This document shows positions 23,548-34,420 of a stretch of DNA of 64,000 bases, in pieces; the stretch's first letter is position 1, and each line of letters begins with the position of its first letter. Source of the DNA: Knufia peltigerae (taxonomy: Eukaryota > Ascomycota > Eurotiomycetes > Chaetothyriales > Trichomeriaceae); NCBI GenBank assembly GCA_030247855.1, contig JAPDRN010000052.1, positions 1 to 64,000 of the forward strand, given 5' to 3'. The notes under the pieces were generated by a model. The model saw nothing but the letters and a program-made list of their open reading frames with translations, had not been told where the DNA came from and made no database searches. A program made the position numbers and the translations under genes.

Positions 23548-26500
23548 ATGGACCTGGAAAGGATTAAGCAGAATCTACGCATACGGTCAGGCAGGGCAAA
23601 GAAACCACGAAAACTTCCTGCAGAGAATCCTTCCGTCACTCCAGCAAAAGTTTCCAAAGTTGTTGAGCAACCACCGGTGAAAGCAAATGATACCGCCAAA
23701 TCGCCTCGCGTCCCAAGTAAACCTGCGACTCCTCCTTCTAAGGAGGGGATTCCATCTCGCCCTCGGGGCATTCTAACCCCCCTTCCTGTTGTCGAGTCAG
23801 CAAACATCTCGAAACCACGGCCAGGACTCCCACACGCTGCAACAGGCTCCAATTTTAACCTAAAACTTCCGGAGCATTGGCCTCGATATGGACGATCAGG
23901 CATCGAAAGGCCTCAAAGGAGCCCTGTACTCGATAAGTCCTCGAAGGGACAATCCATACGACGGACTGTCTCGGACAATGACACTACGGATGTCCTTGAT
24001 TTTGACCTGCGGCCCCCTCCTCCCAGGGTCAAACCACCGTCTATCGAGTCCTTGGCCGAGTTGTTGTTTTCGGCTCGCCACCTCAACGTTCTCGTCTCCA
24101 AGCCTCAATATCTGGCTGCTTTCACTACTTTCATCCGGCGCTATCGACCTCAATACCACGACGTAATCGTCGGGTACATCGAGTCACAAAAAGCTATAAA
24201 AGCGGTCGAGTATGCGAACGCTGTTGCACACAGCATCACTTCCGAAGCCACTACAGTCACAAGACCGACACAAGTAGCAACACTGGACAAAATTTTCGAA
24301 GACTGGAACAGATCTTGTTTCTCCACCTTAATCGAGACCGCTCTTCCAATGTACATCACTTACAACTTGGTTAAAGTGGTAACAGAATGTCTAGTCAACG
24401 AGATCACGGGTAGACAAACACCGCTGATGAGGGATCTGGTGGGCGGATTATCAGAAGTTTTCTGCTTGACAGATCCCAATCAACCAGACAACCCCATCAT
24501 CTATGCGAGTGAAGAGTTCTTCCGACTTACAGGATACGGCGTGGATGACGTTATCGGACATAACTGTCGATTCCTCCAAGGTGTGAAGACCAACAGAGAG
24601 TCGGTAAAACGATTGCGAGATGACGTTAGGAGGGGCGAAGAAACTTGCGAAACCCTACTCAACTACCGCAGGGATGGCAGGGCATTTATAAATTTACTCA
24701 TGACTGCGCCTCTACACGACGACCAGGGCAACGTTAAATACAATATTGGCGCCCAAATTGACGTCACTGGATTGGTTGAACGTGGTAAAGGCTTAGACGG
24801 CTTTGGATCTTTACTGATCAACCGAGGGCTCGAACAACCGGCACATAAGGCTGACGGCAACCCTTCTTATGGTGATGAACAAACAGTCAAGAAGGCCCAT
24901 GCTCTGGGCAAACTGAAAGAGCTAAGTGAAATGTTTGATCTTGAGGAGTCAGTTGCAGTGAACTCCCGTAGCAGATCATTGTCAAGGTCAACAGACGATG
25001 ACGAGCACAGCATTGGGAGCAGACCTCGACGCATCTATGGGAACTATTCCTCATCAGAAGATCATGACGGTGTATCAGGCGACGACGAGGATGCGACGTG
25101 GAAATTGGCAGAGTCTGGTCGATCTGGCTTGTCTGGAAAACTTCCGGGGGTCTACGACAGTTATATGCTCATCAGAGCAGCTCCGTCCTTACGGATAGTG
25201 TTTGTCTCTCCCAGACTACGCAGACGATTCGGTAATATCGTCCAGCATCCTTTTCTAGCACACATTGGGGCTTCACCAGTTACTTTGGCAGGGCTCAGGG
25301 AAAGCTTGGGAACTGGCATTCCTGTTTCTGCCAAAGTCAACTTTATGGTCAACGCTGGAGAACGCCGTGATGGTATCAGTATCCCTGCCGGATCAAAACC
25401 AGGCAACCTGGGGCACCACCGAGTCTCCTGGATTTCTGCAACACCCTTGATCGGCAGCGATGGCAAAGTTGGCGTTTGGATGATCGTCGTGGTTGAAAGA
25501 GCAAAAGTGCCGAGGGATACAAAGAATGATGCCGCCAGGGAGCCAACAAACACTATACAACCGCTCACTACACGTCGACTTGAAATGCTGGAGATTCAGA
25601 CACGAGACGTCCCTGACTATACGCAGCAGTATCGATCCAAAAGCCCCGGACGAAAAGAACGGCCGATCGAAGACATGCCAATAAAGCCGAAGAGGTTGAC
25701 CGACGAAATCATCGAGGCGCCTCCTGGACAAGTACATCGATCTTATGATATGGTACCTCAGCGGGTCGGCAGTGACAAAGACGAGTCTAATGCAAGCAAA
25801 ACACCTACTGAGCAAACTGGGGTTGTAACTCCCACTCGACCCATCGCATCCGATGGACAGCAAAAAGCAATCAATGTTGAGACTGTCAAGACCACAGATG
25901 AGGCGGTTGATGAAGGAAATAGACCTGGCCCTGAACCCGAACCAGTCAAGGTCACAAGTTCAGAGAAAGAATCCCAGGAACCAGAACAAGTTGTTGATAT
26001 TCAGCCTGAGACTAATCCCGAACCTGTCAAGATTACTTGTCCAGAGAAGGAGAGTCAGTATTCAGAGGATGTTAATATCAAGCTCGAGAATGAACAACCC
26101 AAACCTCACACCTTGATCATTTCAGAGGTGGACAATTCGTTGATGCGATCATTGTCCGCGGATCAATTGGACTCTGCGAAGATCGGTTCGGAGCCTCCTT
26201 CTCCGAACGACAGTGGGTTCCAGGAAGTGCCGAAACACTCTCATCACCACTATTCTTCAGAGGATGAGGACACTCCTAGAAGGCCACAAGCGCGTCCAGG
26301 AATCTTCGAGCGCACTCCGCCACAATCGCGGCCCGGGACTAGTAGTGGACACGATGCGAGCAAATCGACTCCCAAGCACTACATGGATTACATCCGACAT
26401 CATGGGAGCAGGCCTTCATCCGACTACAATCGAGCCATGTCTGGTGGCATGCTTTCGTCGTCCATGTATCATGAGTATCATGACTTTGTGGAAAAGGATG

Positions 26501-26562
26501 AACAAGGGGATGAAGAGGAAGAAGACGAGGAATGTGCTCGAACCCCATATAGTGTTGATTAG
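23548..26562 (+). CDS. RGS-LOV blue-light photoreceptor (BcLOV4 type)
   Basis: Predicted flavin blue-light receptor joining an RGS-like domain to a LOV domain, as in Botrytis BcLOV4, whose LOV state controls membrane binding. With the ATG at 23548 (better context than one 16 codons upstream) it has 1004 residues and no intron. An RGS-type helical region spans about 165-290 (SLAELLFSARHLNVLVSKPQ to LVNEITGR). The LOV domain spans about 295-412: FCLTDPNQPDNPIIYAS, then GHNCRFLQG with adduct-forming Cys340, NYRRDGRAFINLLMTAPL, and GAQID with Gln403. All flavin-contact residues I know are present, so it should photocycle. A second, degenerate PAS-like domain (about 530-655) follows, then a long disordered acidic tail with a near-duplicated EPVK segment. 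The tail makes it much longer than BcLOV4 as I recall it. Signalling partners, perhaps G-alpha proteins and anionic lipids, are inferred. Confidence 0.88.
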   Translation: MDLERIKQNLRIRSGRAKKPRKLPAENPSVTPAKVSKVVEQPPVKANDTAKSPRVPSKPATPPSKEGIPSRPRGILTPLPVVESANISKPRPGLPHAATGSNFNLKLPEHWPRYGRSGIERPQRSPVLDKSSKGQSIRRTVSDNDTTDVLDFDLRPPPPRVKPPSIESLAELLFSARHLNVLVSKPQYLAAFTTFIRRYRPQYHDVIVGYIESQKAIKAVEYANAVAHSITSEATTVTRPTQVATLDKIFEDWNRSCFSTLIETALPMYITYNLVKVVTECLVNEITGRQTPLMRDLVGGLSEVFCLTDPNQPDNPIIYASEEFFRLTGYGVDDVIGHNCRFLQGVKTNRESVKRLRDDVRRGEETCETLLNYRRDGRAFINLLMTAPLHDDQGNVKYNIGAQIDVTGLVERGKGLDGFGSLLINRGLEQPAHKADGNPSYGDEQTVKKAHALGKLKELSEMFDLEESVAVNSRSRSLSRSTDDDEHSIGSRPRRIYGNYSSSEDHDGVSGDDEDATWKLAESGRSGLSGKLPGVYDSYMLIRAAPSLRIVFVSPRLRRRFGNIVQHPFLAHIGASPVTLAGLRESLGTGIPVSAKVNFMVNAGERRDGISIPAGSKPGNLGHHRVSWISATPLIGSDGKVGVWMIVVVERAKVPRDTKNDAAREPTNTIQPLTTRRLEMLEIQTRDVPDYTQQYRSKSPGRKERPIEDMPIKPKRLTDEIIEAPPGQVHRSYDMVPQRVGSDKDESNASKTPTEQTGVVTPTRPIASDGQQKAINVETVKTTDEAVDEGNRPGPEPEPVKVTSSEKESQEPEQVVDIQPETNPEPVKITCPEKESQYSEDVNIKLENEQPKPHTLIISEVDNSLMRSLSADQLDSAKIGSEPPSPNDSGFQEVPKHSHHHYSSEDEDTPRRPQARPGIFERTPPQSRPGTSSGHDASKSTPKHYMDYIRHHGSRPSSDYNRAMSGGMLSSSMYHEYHDFVEKDEQGDEEEEDEECARTPYSVD

Positions 26563-27050
26563 TTTATTGACTTAGTAGGACAAATATGGTAAAAGGTTGC
26601 AGAACCGTAGTACCTATCATGGATATTTGGTAGTGTTTTCAATCATTGATGCGACGGTATTTAACATGCGGAATCGTATGTACGGTACGAGGCTCTCGTC
26701 ACTTTCTTTCTGGCCGCAGCCTCGTCGATCTATTGTATTTATTTTCAGCCTCGTCGGATTCTGCCGCCAAGGTGAAATCAACAAGTCACTTTTCATTGGC
26801 TGCCTTGTGAGAGAAACATTTTCATTTCTCCGGCATCATTCAGTTCAAGTTCGTTTTATAATCTCCCGACAGTTATTTTCGTTTACAAAAACATTGATTT
26901 TCAGGTGGTTACAATCTTTGAATCTTGAAAATTACTAGAGATCAAGTTTGGTGATTTCTTGTTGGTTCAGAGGCTTTTTCACCACCAGAAAGCAAAAAAT
27001 TAAAAGAAAAAAAAAAGAACAACCTCTGAGAAAATTACTTGAACAGAAAA
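26563..27050. other. Intergenic, A-rich leader of RRP1
   Basis: Separates the photoreceptor and RRP1 genes on the same strand. The 60 nt before the RRP1 start are strongly A-rich, typical of a 5' UTR or promoter in fungi. Confidence 0.55.
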
Positions 27051-27854
27051 ATGTCCGTGGAAATCGAAACCGAACCGATACCTTCGGTCAAAGACCTGGC
27101 CAGTTCTGAACCGTCGACTCGAAGAGCTTGTTTGAAAACCATCACGACACATTTGGAGGAGCGGTCACCTTCGAACCCATTGACGCCCACACAGTGTCTC
27201 CAACTCTGGAGAGGTTTGTACGTGGCACTCTACATGCACGACAGTAAGAATGCAGTTTCGGTACAGAACCTGGCGTCGGAACTTTCCAAAACCGTCCAAA
27301 CCATGGCTTCCAAGGATGATGAGTTACGAACCGGCCAATCAGACCCGTCGTGGCTACAAAGTTGGTCACTTGCATTCTGGGAAACCATCTGCCGGGAATG
27401 GTCTTCTATCGATCAGTGGAGGATGAACAAGATCTTGATGCTCGTCCGGTTTGTCGTGAGGGAAACGTTCAACGTTTCATTGTCACGAGCCGCGTCAGAA
27501 CTGGATGACGACACCTCAACCTCTCCTTCCAGTCTGTCAATCACCTCCCAACAGACGAAGATTTTCGAGACTTGGCCATTGAGTCCCAGAGAACGACAAG
27601 TGCCGGACGGATTGAGATTACACGTTCTAGACGTATGGGTCGACGAGTTGTCCGGTCAAGTCGACGCTGTGCAAAAGGGTCTCGATGAAGGGTCCGGCGA
27701 AACAAGTGCAGAGAAGAAATCGACCTTGATCGACGGAGCGGCCAAGAGATTCATGGTACCCGTGGAAAAAATCAGCAAAGAAGCCATCAGCAGGGGTGTC
27801 AAGATGAGGGCCAAGGATGCATTGAAAAGATGGCAAGAATCGTTTTCGTCTTGA
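27051..27854 (+). CDS. RRP1: Ribosomal RNA processing protein 1 (Nop52)
   Basis: Nucleolar protein of the Nop52/RRP1 family (PF05997), needed for cleavage of 27S pre-rRNA and 60S subunit assembly. It is a single exon of 267 residues, near the yeast length. Visible blocks are STRRACLKTITTHLEER, LQLWRGLYVALYMHDSKN (the family's diagnostic Trp-x-Gly-Leu-Tyr helix), FWETICREWSSIDQWRMNK, LMLVRFVVRETF, and VPDGLRLHVLDVWVDEL towards the C-terminus. The ATG at 27051 sits at the end of an A-rich leader. A Ser/Thr-rich loop (about 150-170) separates the two helical parts. The C-terminus is basic, as expected for an RNA-associated protein. Confidence 0.92.
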   Translation: MSVEIETEPIPSVKDLASSEPSTRRACLKTITTHLEERSPSNPLTPTQCLQLWRGLYVALYMHDSKNAVSVQNLASELSKTVQTMASKDDELRTGQSDPSWLQSWSLAFWETICREWSSIDQWRMNKILMLVRFVVRETFNVSLSRAASELDDDTSTSPSSLSITSQQTKIFETWPLSPRERQVPDGLRLHVLDVWVDELSGQVDAVQKGLDEGSGETSAEKKSTLIDGAAKRFMVPVEKISKEAISRGVKMRAKDALKRWQESFSS

Positions 27855-29414
27855 GAAACGAGACAATTGGGAGAATGAAGATTAGTATTCGCCGGACATC
27901 CTGACAAAAACGTCGATCTACTTAACCAAGCGCCGCCCCAGTCGGATTTACTGGCGGTCTCAACAGCACCTTGTCCGAACGATCGAGAGTTTTCTTTACA
28001 AAGCAGAAACCCGGCATCACGAATGGAGAGACGAAAATGGTCAAGCGGTTCAAAAGATGACAATCATGAATGTCAAACGTCCCTCTTGATTCCCACATCG
28101 TCAAAACTCGAAAGATCTAGACTTTGTCATTATTCAGATCTCGACAAAGTATTTGACTTTTTGTCGTTCACGTCCAATGCTCATGAAGTTCATTGGATGA
28201 TGGGCGGCCCGGTGGACTTTTTCTTCGTCGACAACCTGAAGCATCCCATACCGGTCCGGGAATCGGATGTGTCCTCTCCAGAACCGGATGGGGTTTCGCT
28301 CGACTCGAGCTTTATCAAATTCCCAAACACCAAACAAGTGACGACCTAATGGGTCCGATTACGAGTCAAGCCGTCGTACTCTGTTACCCCCCGGAAACTA
28401 CGAGCATTCCGAGTACATTGGTGGTCTCATCATAATGGGGGAGCTCGTACTTGCATAGAATACTCTCCCGGCTCCTGATGTCCAGTACATGGAACTCGGT
28501 ATCCCCGTCGAGGTCCTCCCATGTACCCCGGCCGACCAAAAATGAATGACTTACATGGTTACTTACTCCCTTACGGAGGATGCAGAAGCACACCCTGTCG
28601 GGATCTCGGGAGGATAAGAATAAAAAGGTTCCTTGAAGATACCGTCACAGACAGCCTAGGAGAATTTGGGCATTCTCAAAGATATCGTCGATACCCAAAC
28701 CAAGGTTGGCTACTACCTAGATTGACATGAACACAATGTCCATGGTGCCGTACAGGTGTGACTCGGGCAAAGGCGTGAAAACAGAAACCCCAAAAAGACA
28801 TGACAAAATCAAGTAACCATTAATATTCCCAAACAGATATCACTCATTGGATGTAATATATATACATATATACATCCTGATTTAGAGCAAGAGCCCATCT
28901 GAAAACATGATAAAAGCTCACATGTTTCAGTTCTTTTTACACGGTGAGCTCGGAAGAAGGGCAAAATGATGCTCAATTGTCACAAAAGGATATCATCCAT
29001 TTAAAAAACGACAGAAGAGGATAAACTCGCCCCTTATACAGAGTACTTGTATACACATCGCTCGCTCCGATCGCTCGCTTCCTGCGCGCTGGGAAATTTG
29101 GTTGGAGTGAATTAGCCAAACAGAAAAATAAGGAAAACCACATCTGAAAGATATCAATCCGTACTCGGCAATATCCCGTTGTAATGGGAAGATTCGACTT
29201 CATTCGTCAAACATCCAGGTATTAACGACAAAGGGGTATTCATCCTTCTTCGTAAAAACCATAACCACAACACGGAAACCATTCTCCCTGCCAAACCATC
29301 GTTGTTGAACAAGAAAAGAAGTCAGATGTTGGGAAAAACAACAAACCACCTTCAACCGATGTCCCTGGTCAGTTCAGTCGGTCAGTCACACGCACGCCAT
29401 CACCACTCGATTCG
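27855..29414. other. Gene-poor interval with possible eroded coding sequence
   Basis: On the minus strand three neighbouring open pieces lie in different frames (about 28593-28384, 28337-28134 and 28104-27922). They have protein-like composition, for example GRGTWEDLDGDTEFHVLDI in the first and HHPMNFMSIGRERQKVKYF in the second. Stops and frame changes separate them and I cannot assign a family. The remainder holds an AT-rich TATATACATATATACAT tract near 28856-28876 and the 3' flank of BUD6. Confidence 0.3.
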
Positions 29415-32400
29415 CTAAGTCGAGAATATCGCAGGCTGCCACCAACTGCCTCGGTGATCTTTCTTGTCGTCTTGTTCGTCCTTTTTGATCTCATCTTCTT
29501 TCTGATCACCTACCACTCCACTGTGGTCCTTTGAATCCACAGAGACATTCCCCGAAACTGCTTCGCTAGAGTCTATGATACCACAACCAAAATCATCAGT
29601 GGCAATCTTGAGAATTTTCAAAAGTATACATATAGTTTTGTCGTGGACAAATACATTATATTAGGTCTTTATGAAGAAAATGACATACCAAGTCCCTTCT
29701 CCCCATCGGTCTCGACTTCAGGTAATTGTGGTGCCGGAGCTTCACTGTTGTCGACTCCGTCCTTGGTGGGAACTGCCGGCGGTACAGGTGATGTTCCATC
29801 CTCGGGCGACTGGCCGCTCTCTTCCTTTGCATCTTGAAATGCCGCTTCGCCTTCTTGAGAGGTGTCATTTTCCGATTCTTGCGTGGTGCCGTTGGTTTCG
29901 GCAGCAGCGGCAGCCGCTGCCATCGCTGCCGCCGCTTCGGCCCTCTTCTTCTCTAGTTCCGCTGCTCTTGCTTGTTGACGTTCCCAGTTCTCCTTACGAG
30001 CCTGCTCATCTTTCAACTTTCTCCTTCTCTCGACTTCGTCCATTCCACCCGTCTTCTTCAGCTTGCCTTCTTCTACAAACGACTCAACCTCGCGCTGGAA
30101 TTCACCGACTTTGCGACTCTCAAGCTCACGCTGTCGGACCTTTTCAGCCCGCTCGATAGCCTCAAGCCGACTTTCATGGTTAGGCTGAAGGGCTCGAACT
30201 TCATCCAGCATTCCACTCTTCGCCTCGTGGGGATCAATGTCCGTCTCGAAAGCCAGATTTTTCGACGCTTGGCGGCCAGGTGCGGCGGTGTTCTGGATAT
30301 TTTGTTGCTTGGTAGCTTCCTCCACAAGTTTGAATACATTTGTAATATCTTCAAGATCGCCGTCGAGATCATTCATCAATTCATCTTGCTGAGTGAGATC
30401 GTCTCTTTCTGTCATCACTACCTGCAACTCTTGCTCCCAAATCTTGGTCCAGATAGGCTTCTCACGTTTGACGAAATCTTTGACCTTTGTTAGTTGTTTA
30501 GCGGCAGCACTGATCTCCTTGCTAATGTCTTCAAGTTGACGTGGCAGCGGTCTGACTCCTCTAGTCACAACATCCTTACGAAGCTCTTCAACAATGTCTG
30601 ACAAATCATCCACACGGTTGACGAGAGCCTCCGAGTCATCGGACAGTGCCTTCTTTCCTTGGTTAATATGGGCACGCCCAGCATCTCCTTTGTAGGAAGA
30701 ATTCGCCGCTTCGGCAGCAGCCGACTTGACATTGGCTGCTTTGGATTTGATGTCAGTCATGGCCGCACTAAAATCTGAGGACATGGTCGAGTATGTCTGT
30801 CGAAGCACGGCGATTTCCTTTCGTAGGTTCTGGATTTCCTGGATCGTAGAAGCCGATGCTCCTGATGGTGGTGGAAAAGAGCCAGAAGCCAACACCGGAG
30901 TTCGCGACGTTGACGTCGGTACAGCAGACATTCGAGCCATTTCCTTCGAAGTTTCGAGTTGTCGGTCCGAAAATCGCTGCATGAGGGTACCATGTCCTTC
31001 TAATAATGACCGCACGCCTTCAAGGCTTTTCTGAAGACCTCCGAGTCCTTCGTCAATATGCTTCTTTACTTCATCAAGTTGCTCCACATTCAAGACAAGG
31101 ACACTTCGATCTTTAACATCTGAAAGATCCTCCAGCTCATGTCTCACCCCAGATACTGGATCCTGTACGTATATTTCTGGAAGTTCTCCACCATCATGTT
31201 GTGTATTCCAAGCAAATTTCTCGATAAATGCAAGTTGTAGTCGTGGAATCGTCAACTCCTCATAACCATCGACCAGCACGAACTTCTTGATCTTGCTCCT
31301 GTACTGCAGGAACAGTGTCAATTCCTTGCCCTGGGCAGGGGACGACTCGAAAGGTGGCCTTTGCGTTTGGGTAGGCGTAACATCCGCTCGTGGCTTTTGC
31401 TGCACCGTTTCCGCACTACTTACGGCACCGTCTTCGAAGGACGTCCCATCTTCTGGTGGAGGTGGCACGGGATGAGAGGCGATCGGCGATGTGTTTTGCA
31501 GTTCTTCAGGAGCTGGTCCCAGAGGCCCATTGATGGTAGCACCAAGAGACAACTTGTCTGAGCTTCCAGTATCTTGTCGTGGAGGTGGTGGTTGGTGATA
31601 TTCTTCAGGAGTCTTCACAGTTGGGCTATCAATGTTGAGCTGGTCTTCAGGTGCCTTCATCTGCGGCATTGAGTCCAGCGAGAGAATCGGCGTTTCTTCT
31701 CGCTCTTCTGATATACGTTGTGGTGCCCTGGCCGTGCCACTTCTACTAGGCGAAACATCTCCTTGACGCATGGACCGCGATCTAGACTGCTGATAAGAGC
31801 TTCGGGAACGAACAGCCGTCAATGACTCTCGCGCCTCCTTCCCTCGATTTGGGATTGGCGAGTTTTGAGCCGCAGGTATCACGGGCACTCCATTGGGAGA
31901 TGCTCCAAGGTGCTTTTGGATTTGGTAAGCCGAGAATCTCCTTGAAGCTCGTCTTTCCAGATCTCCACCACGCTGTAGCCTGGTGAGAGCATCGGTCTGC
32001 TTTGGAGGCGGTGGCGGAGGATGAGGGAAATTGATATGAGGAGCTGGACTGGATTGTTCTACCTCTTGATAGGGGGCCGTCACCGGTAGGTTCTGGGCCG
32101 TTGTCGAGGACATGCTGGAAGTGGTATCGGATTGCGGTATTTGCGCTGGCACATCACGGCGCATCGACTGTCTATTTATAGGAGCCTTGGGGGTATGGAA
32201 TTGTTCAGGCGAAGTAATAGTGTCCTGCTGAGAAGTTTGCCCACGGAGGCTGGAAGTGGCACTCGAGACATCGTCCAGCATATGCGTTAATCCCGTCTCA
32301 TTGCTTCCAGTTGTCGATACGCTGGCTTGTCGTGCCTGGCCACCAGGAGGTCGTGCTTGGGGTGTAGCTGCATTCTCCTTCGTGCCTCTTCCACGTAACC

Positions 32401-32887
32401 GGCTTTGCTTTCTCTTCAGGCCATGCAATAAGTTTATGATGATATCTCGTATTCGGGGCAGATAGTTGTCGAGGGCTTGAGGAGAGGCAGGCTGACTCAG
32501 AGTGTCCTCGAGAATACTTCGTAGGAGATCGGGCACAGGACCTAGGTCGGATGTCTCGACACCTATTGAGTTGAAAGCACGGCATGCCAAGTTGAATTCG
32601 TATCCCAAGCGCACGTAGACATCTGAAACCTCCTCTTCTTGTGCTTGCCCACGCGACCATTGTGTGAGAGTCTCGAGGAGTTGTTTCGTGGCGACGAGGA
32701 GATGGGTGACACTCTTCTCGATCTGGGAGATTTGCTTGTCGGGCTGGACAGTCAGTCTCTTGAACATGGGTGGTTTTGAGGTTGAACACACATTGGTACT
32801 ACGTTGCGCCCGACCGGAGCCAGAGGAAGAGCGCACATGGGATCCTCCACCATAAGGGGCATTCATGGATGGCGCCGACGTTTGCAT
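29415..32887 (-). CDS. BUD6: Actin-interacting polarity protein Bud6/Aip3
   Basis: Polarisome component that binds actin monomers and stimulates formin nucleation at growth sites. Exons 29689-32887 and 29415-29572 give 1118 residues. An N-terminal domain (VTHLLVATKQLLETLTQWSR, LGYEFNLACRAFNSIGV, YLPRIRDIIINLLHGLK) is followed by about 400 residues of disordered Ser/Pro/Gln sequence. The AIP3 domain (PF03915) then begins LTLFLQYRSKIKKFVLVDGY and includes LQLAFIEKFAWNTQ and long coiled coils. The C-terminus has an Ala-rich helix after EKKRAEAAAAMA. The 3' end is uncertain: without the 116-nt intron (29573-29688) the frame stops at 29669, while splicing adds an acidic tail ending GSWWQPAIFST. 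The start is also uncertain; 32887 is the first ATG in the open frame. Confidence 0.88.
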
Positions 32888-33784
32888 CCTGTTGCGGAGG
32901 CGTCTTTGGCTGCGCTGCAACTGGTGCTAGACCCGATGTTGGTGTTGGCGATGGCGCAGGGGACACTGCCTGGATCTACCTGGACAGTGCAGCATCGAAA
33001 ACGAAAGACATGATTTAGTCGAAAGTAGTCATTTCCACCAAGATGACTACATTGATCGGGGTTCAATGGGTTTGTTCGTGGATGTAAAAGAAACTGGCTG
33101 ATTCTTGGGGCAGGAGAAGGGGAGTTCAGGACGCTTTTGGCGAGGCGAGGCAAGTGGCACTCTAGTTCGATCTGTTTAGTTGGTGGCTCTTTTCGCTAAG
33201 TCAGACACTCAAACAGTACGGAGTACAACCATCTATCTCATCGTCGTTGACCGAGGCAGAATAAAATGCAGTATCGTTGATCAGCTAGAGTTTTGAACAA
33301 TGCCGACTGTCATGTGTGATTCATCTATAACAGACTATGAACCAAAAGCCGCGTTCAGGGCTCGAGCCATTTTGCCTGCGGTCCATCCCCCACGACAATC
33401 ACCTCTGTTTATTAGCCGAGAATGATCACCTGGACAAACATTCCTTCACGTGGACTATTGGCATCATACATGGATTGGTTTATTTGCTGGAACAACTTGT
33501 AAGCTGAGGCTAGACTGATTGCTTCATTTGCCACTGAGACCATCGAAGTCACTATAAAGAAAGTATACCCGAAAAGGTGTCTGATCCCAAGACACACATG
33601 CAAACTCTGAACCATCTGTCGAGGAGTGCTCGTGAGTGGTAACGCCATCCCGCTAATACCAAAACCTGGGGAGTTGGACGCCGATGTATCCATCCAAGCT
33701 CACCCGAAAGGCCAAACACCTGGCGCCTACGCTGAACTCGATGCCACCACCCTGATATTCTGCCACATGTCAATGATTCCGACC
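32888..33784. other. Intergenic
   Basis: Upstream of BUD6 and downstream of the gluconokinase gene. A minus-strand ATG near 33012 opens a short frame (MSFVFDAALSR) that could be an unrecognised 5' exon of BUD6, but I found no splice that joins it in frame. Nothing else is supported. Confidence 0.45.
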
Positions 33785-34420
33785 TCAGTTGGGATATTGA
33801 TGTAAGCCTTCGTATTCCTTCAGTTTCCTTTGTACCATTTCCAGAGCCTGCTTCTTCACCGTCTCTTTATCATCTCTTACATCCACTGGCAGGACATCCC
33901 ACTCCTCATCCAACTCGGGCTCCTCCAGTGTCGCCATTTGACTGTGGACCATTCCCTCCTTCATGTAGTGGCCGACTCGAGCAGCCACACGCTTTTGCAA
34001 GGTGGATTCGTCGACTTTGAGGTATACGAAATGGACCTGCACGGAAGGATGCTCATAGTTGGCCACTCTGATCACATCCCGGTACTTGTGCTTGAGGGCG
34101 GAACAGGTGACAATGACACCGTTGGAATGCTGCAGCTGCTTGAGAGCCTCGTTTCTGAGTGTTATCAACCAGTCCCAGCGATCGGCGTCTGTGAGGGGAA
34201 TTCCTGAGGCCATCTTCTGCTTGTTGGCAACGGGATGAAACTGCAGTTACATGTTAGCCACGTTGAAGGGCTGCCAGGGGTTGCAACATACATCGTCGCC
34301 CTCTATATATGGGAGGGAGAGTTCCTTGGCCAGATGTTGAGCGACCGTGGTCTTCCCACAACCAGCAGGCCCTGTGATGATCCAAATATGCTCTATGTGG
34401 TCGTCGTCTTCGGCGGCCAT
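33785..34420 (-). CDS. Gluconokinase
   Basis: ATP-dependent kinase converting D-gluconate to 6-phosphogluconate, feeding the pentose phosphate pathway in the cytosol. Exons 34292-34420 and 33785-34240 (intron 51 nt) give 194 residues, the normal size for the GntK/IdnK family. The Walker A loop is ITGPAGCGKTTVAQHLA, followed by YIEGDD joined to FHPVANKQKMASG, the family's substrate-contact block, then LTDADRWDWL, VTCSALKHKYRDVIR, VYLKVDESTLQKRVAAR and MVHSQMATLEEP, the second diagnostic block. I chose ATG 34420 for its good context and because homologs start close to the first strand; the open frame continues 45 codons upstream with another ATG at 34555. Confidence 0.93.
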
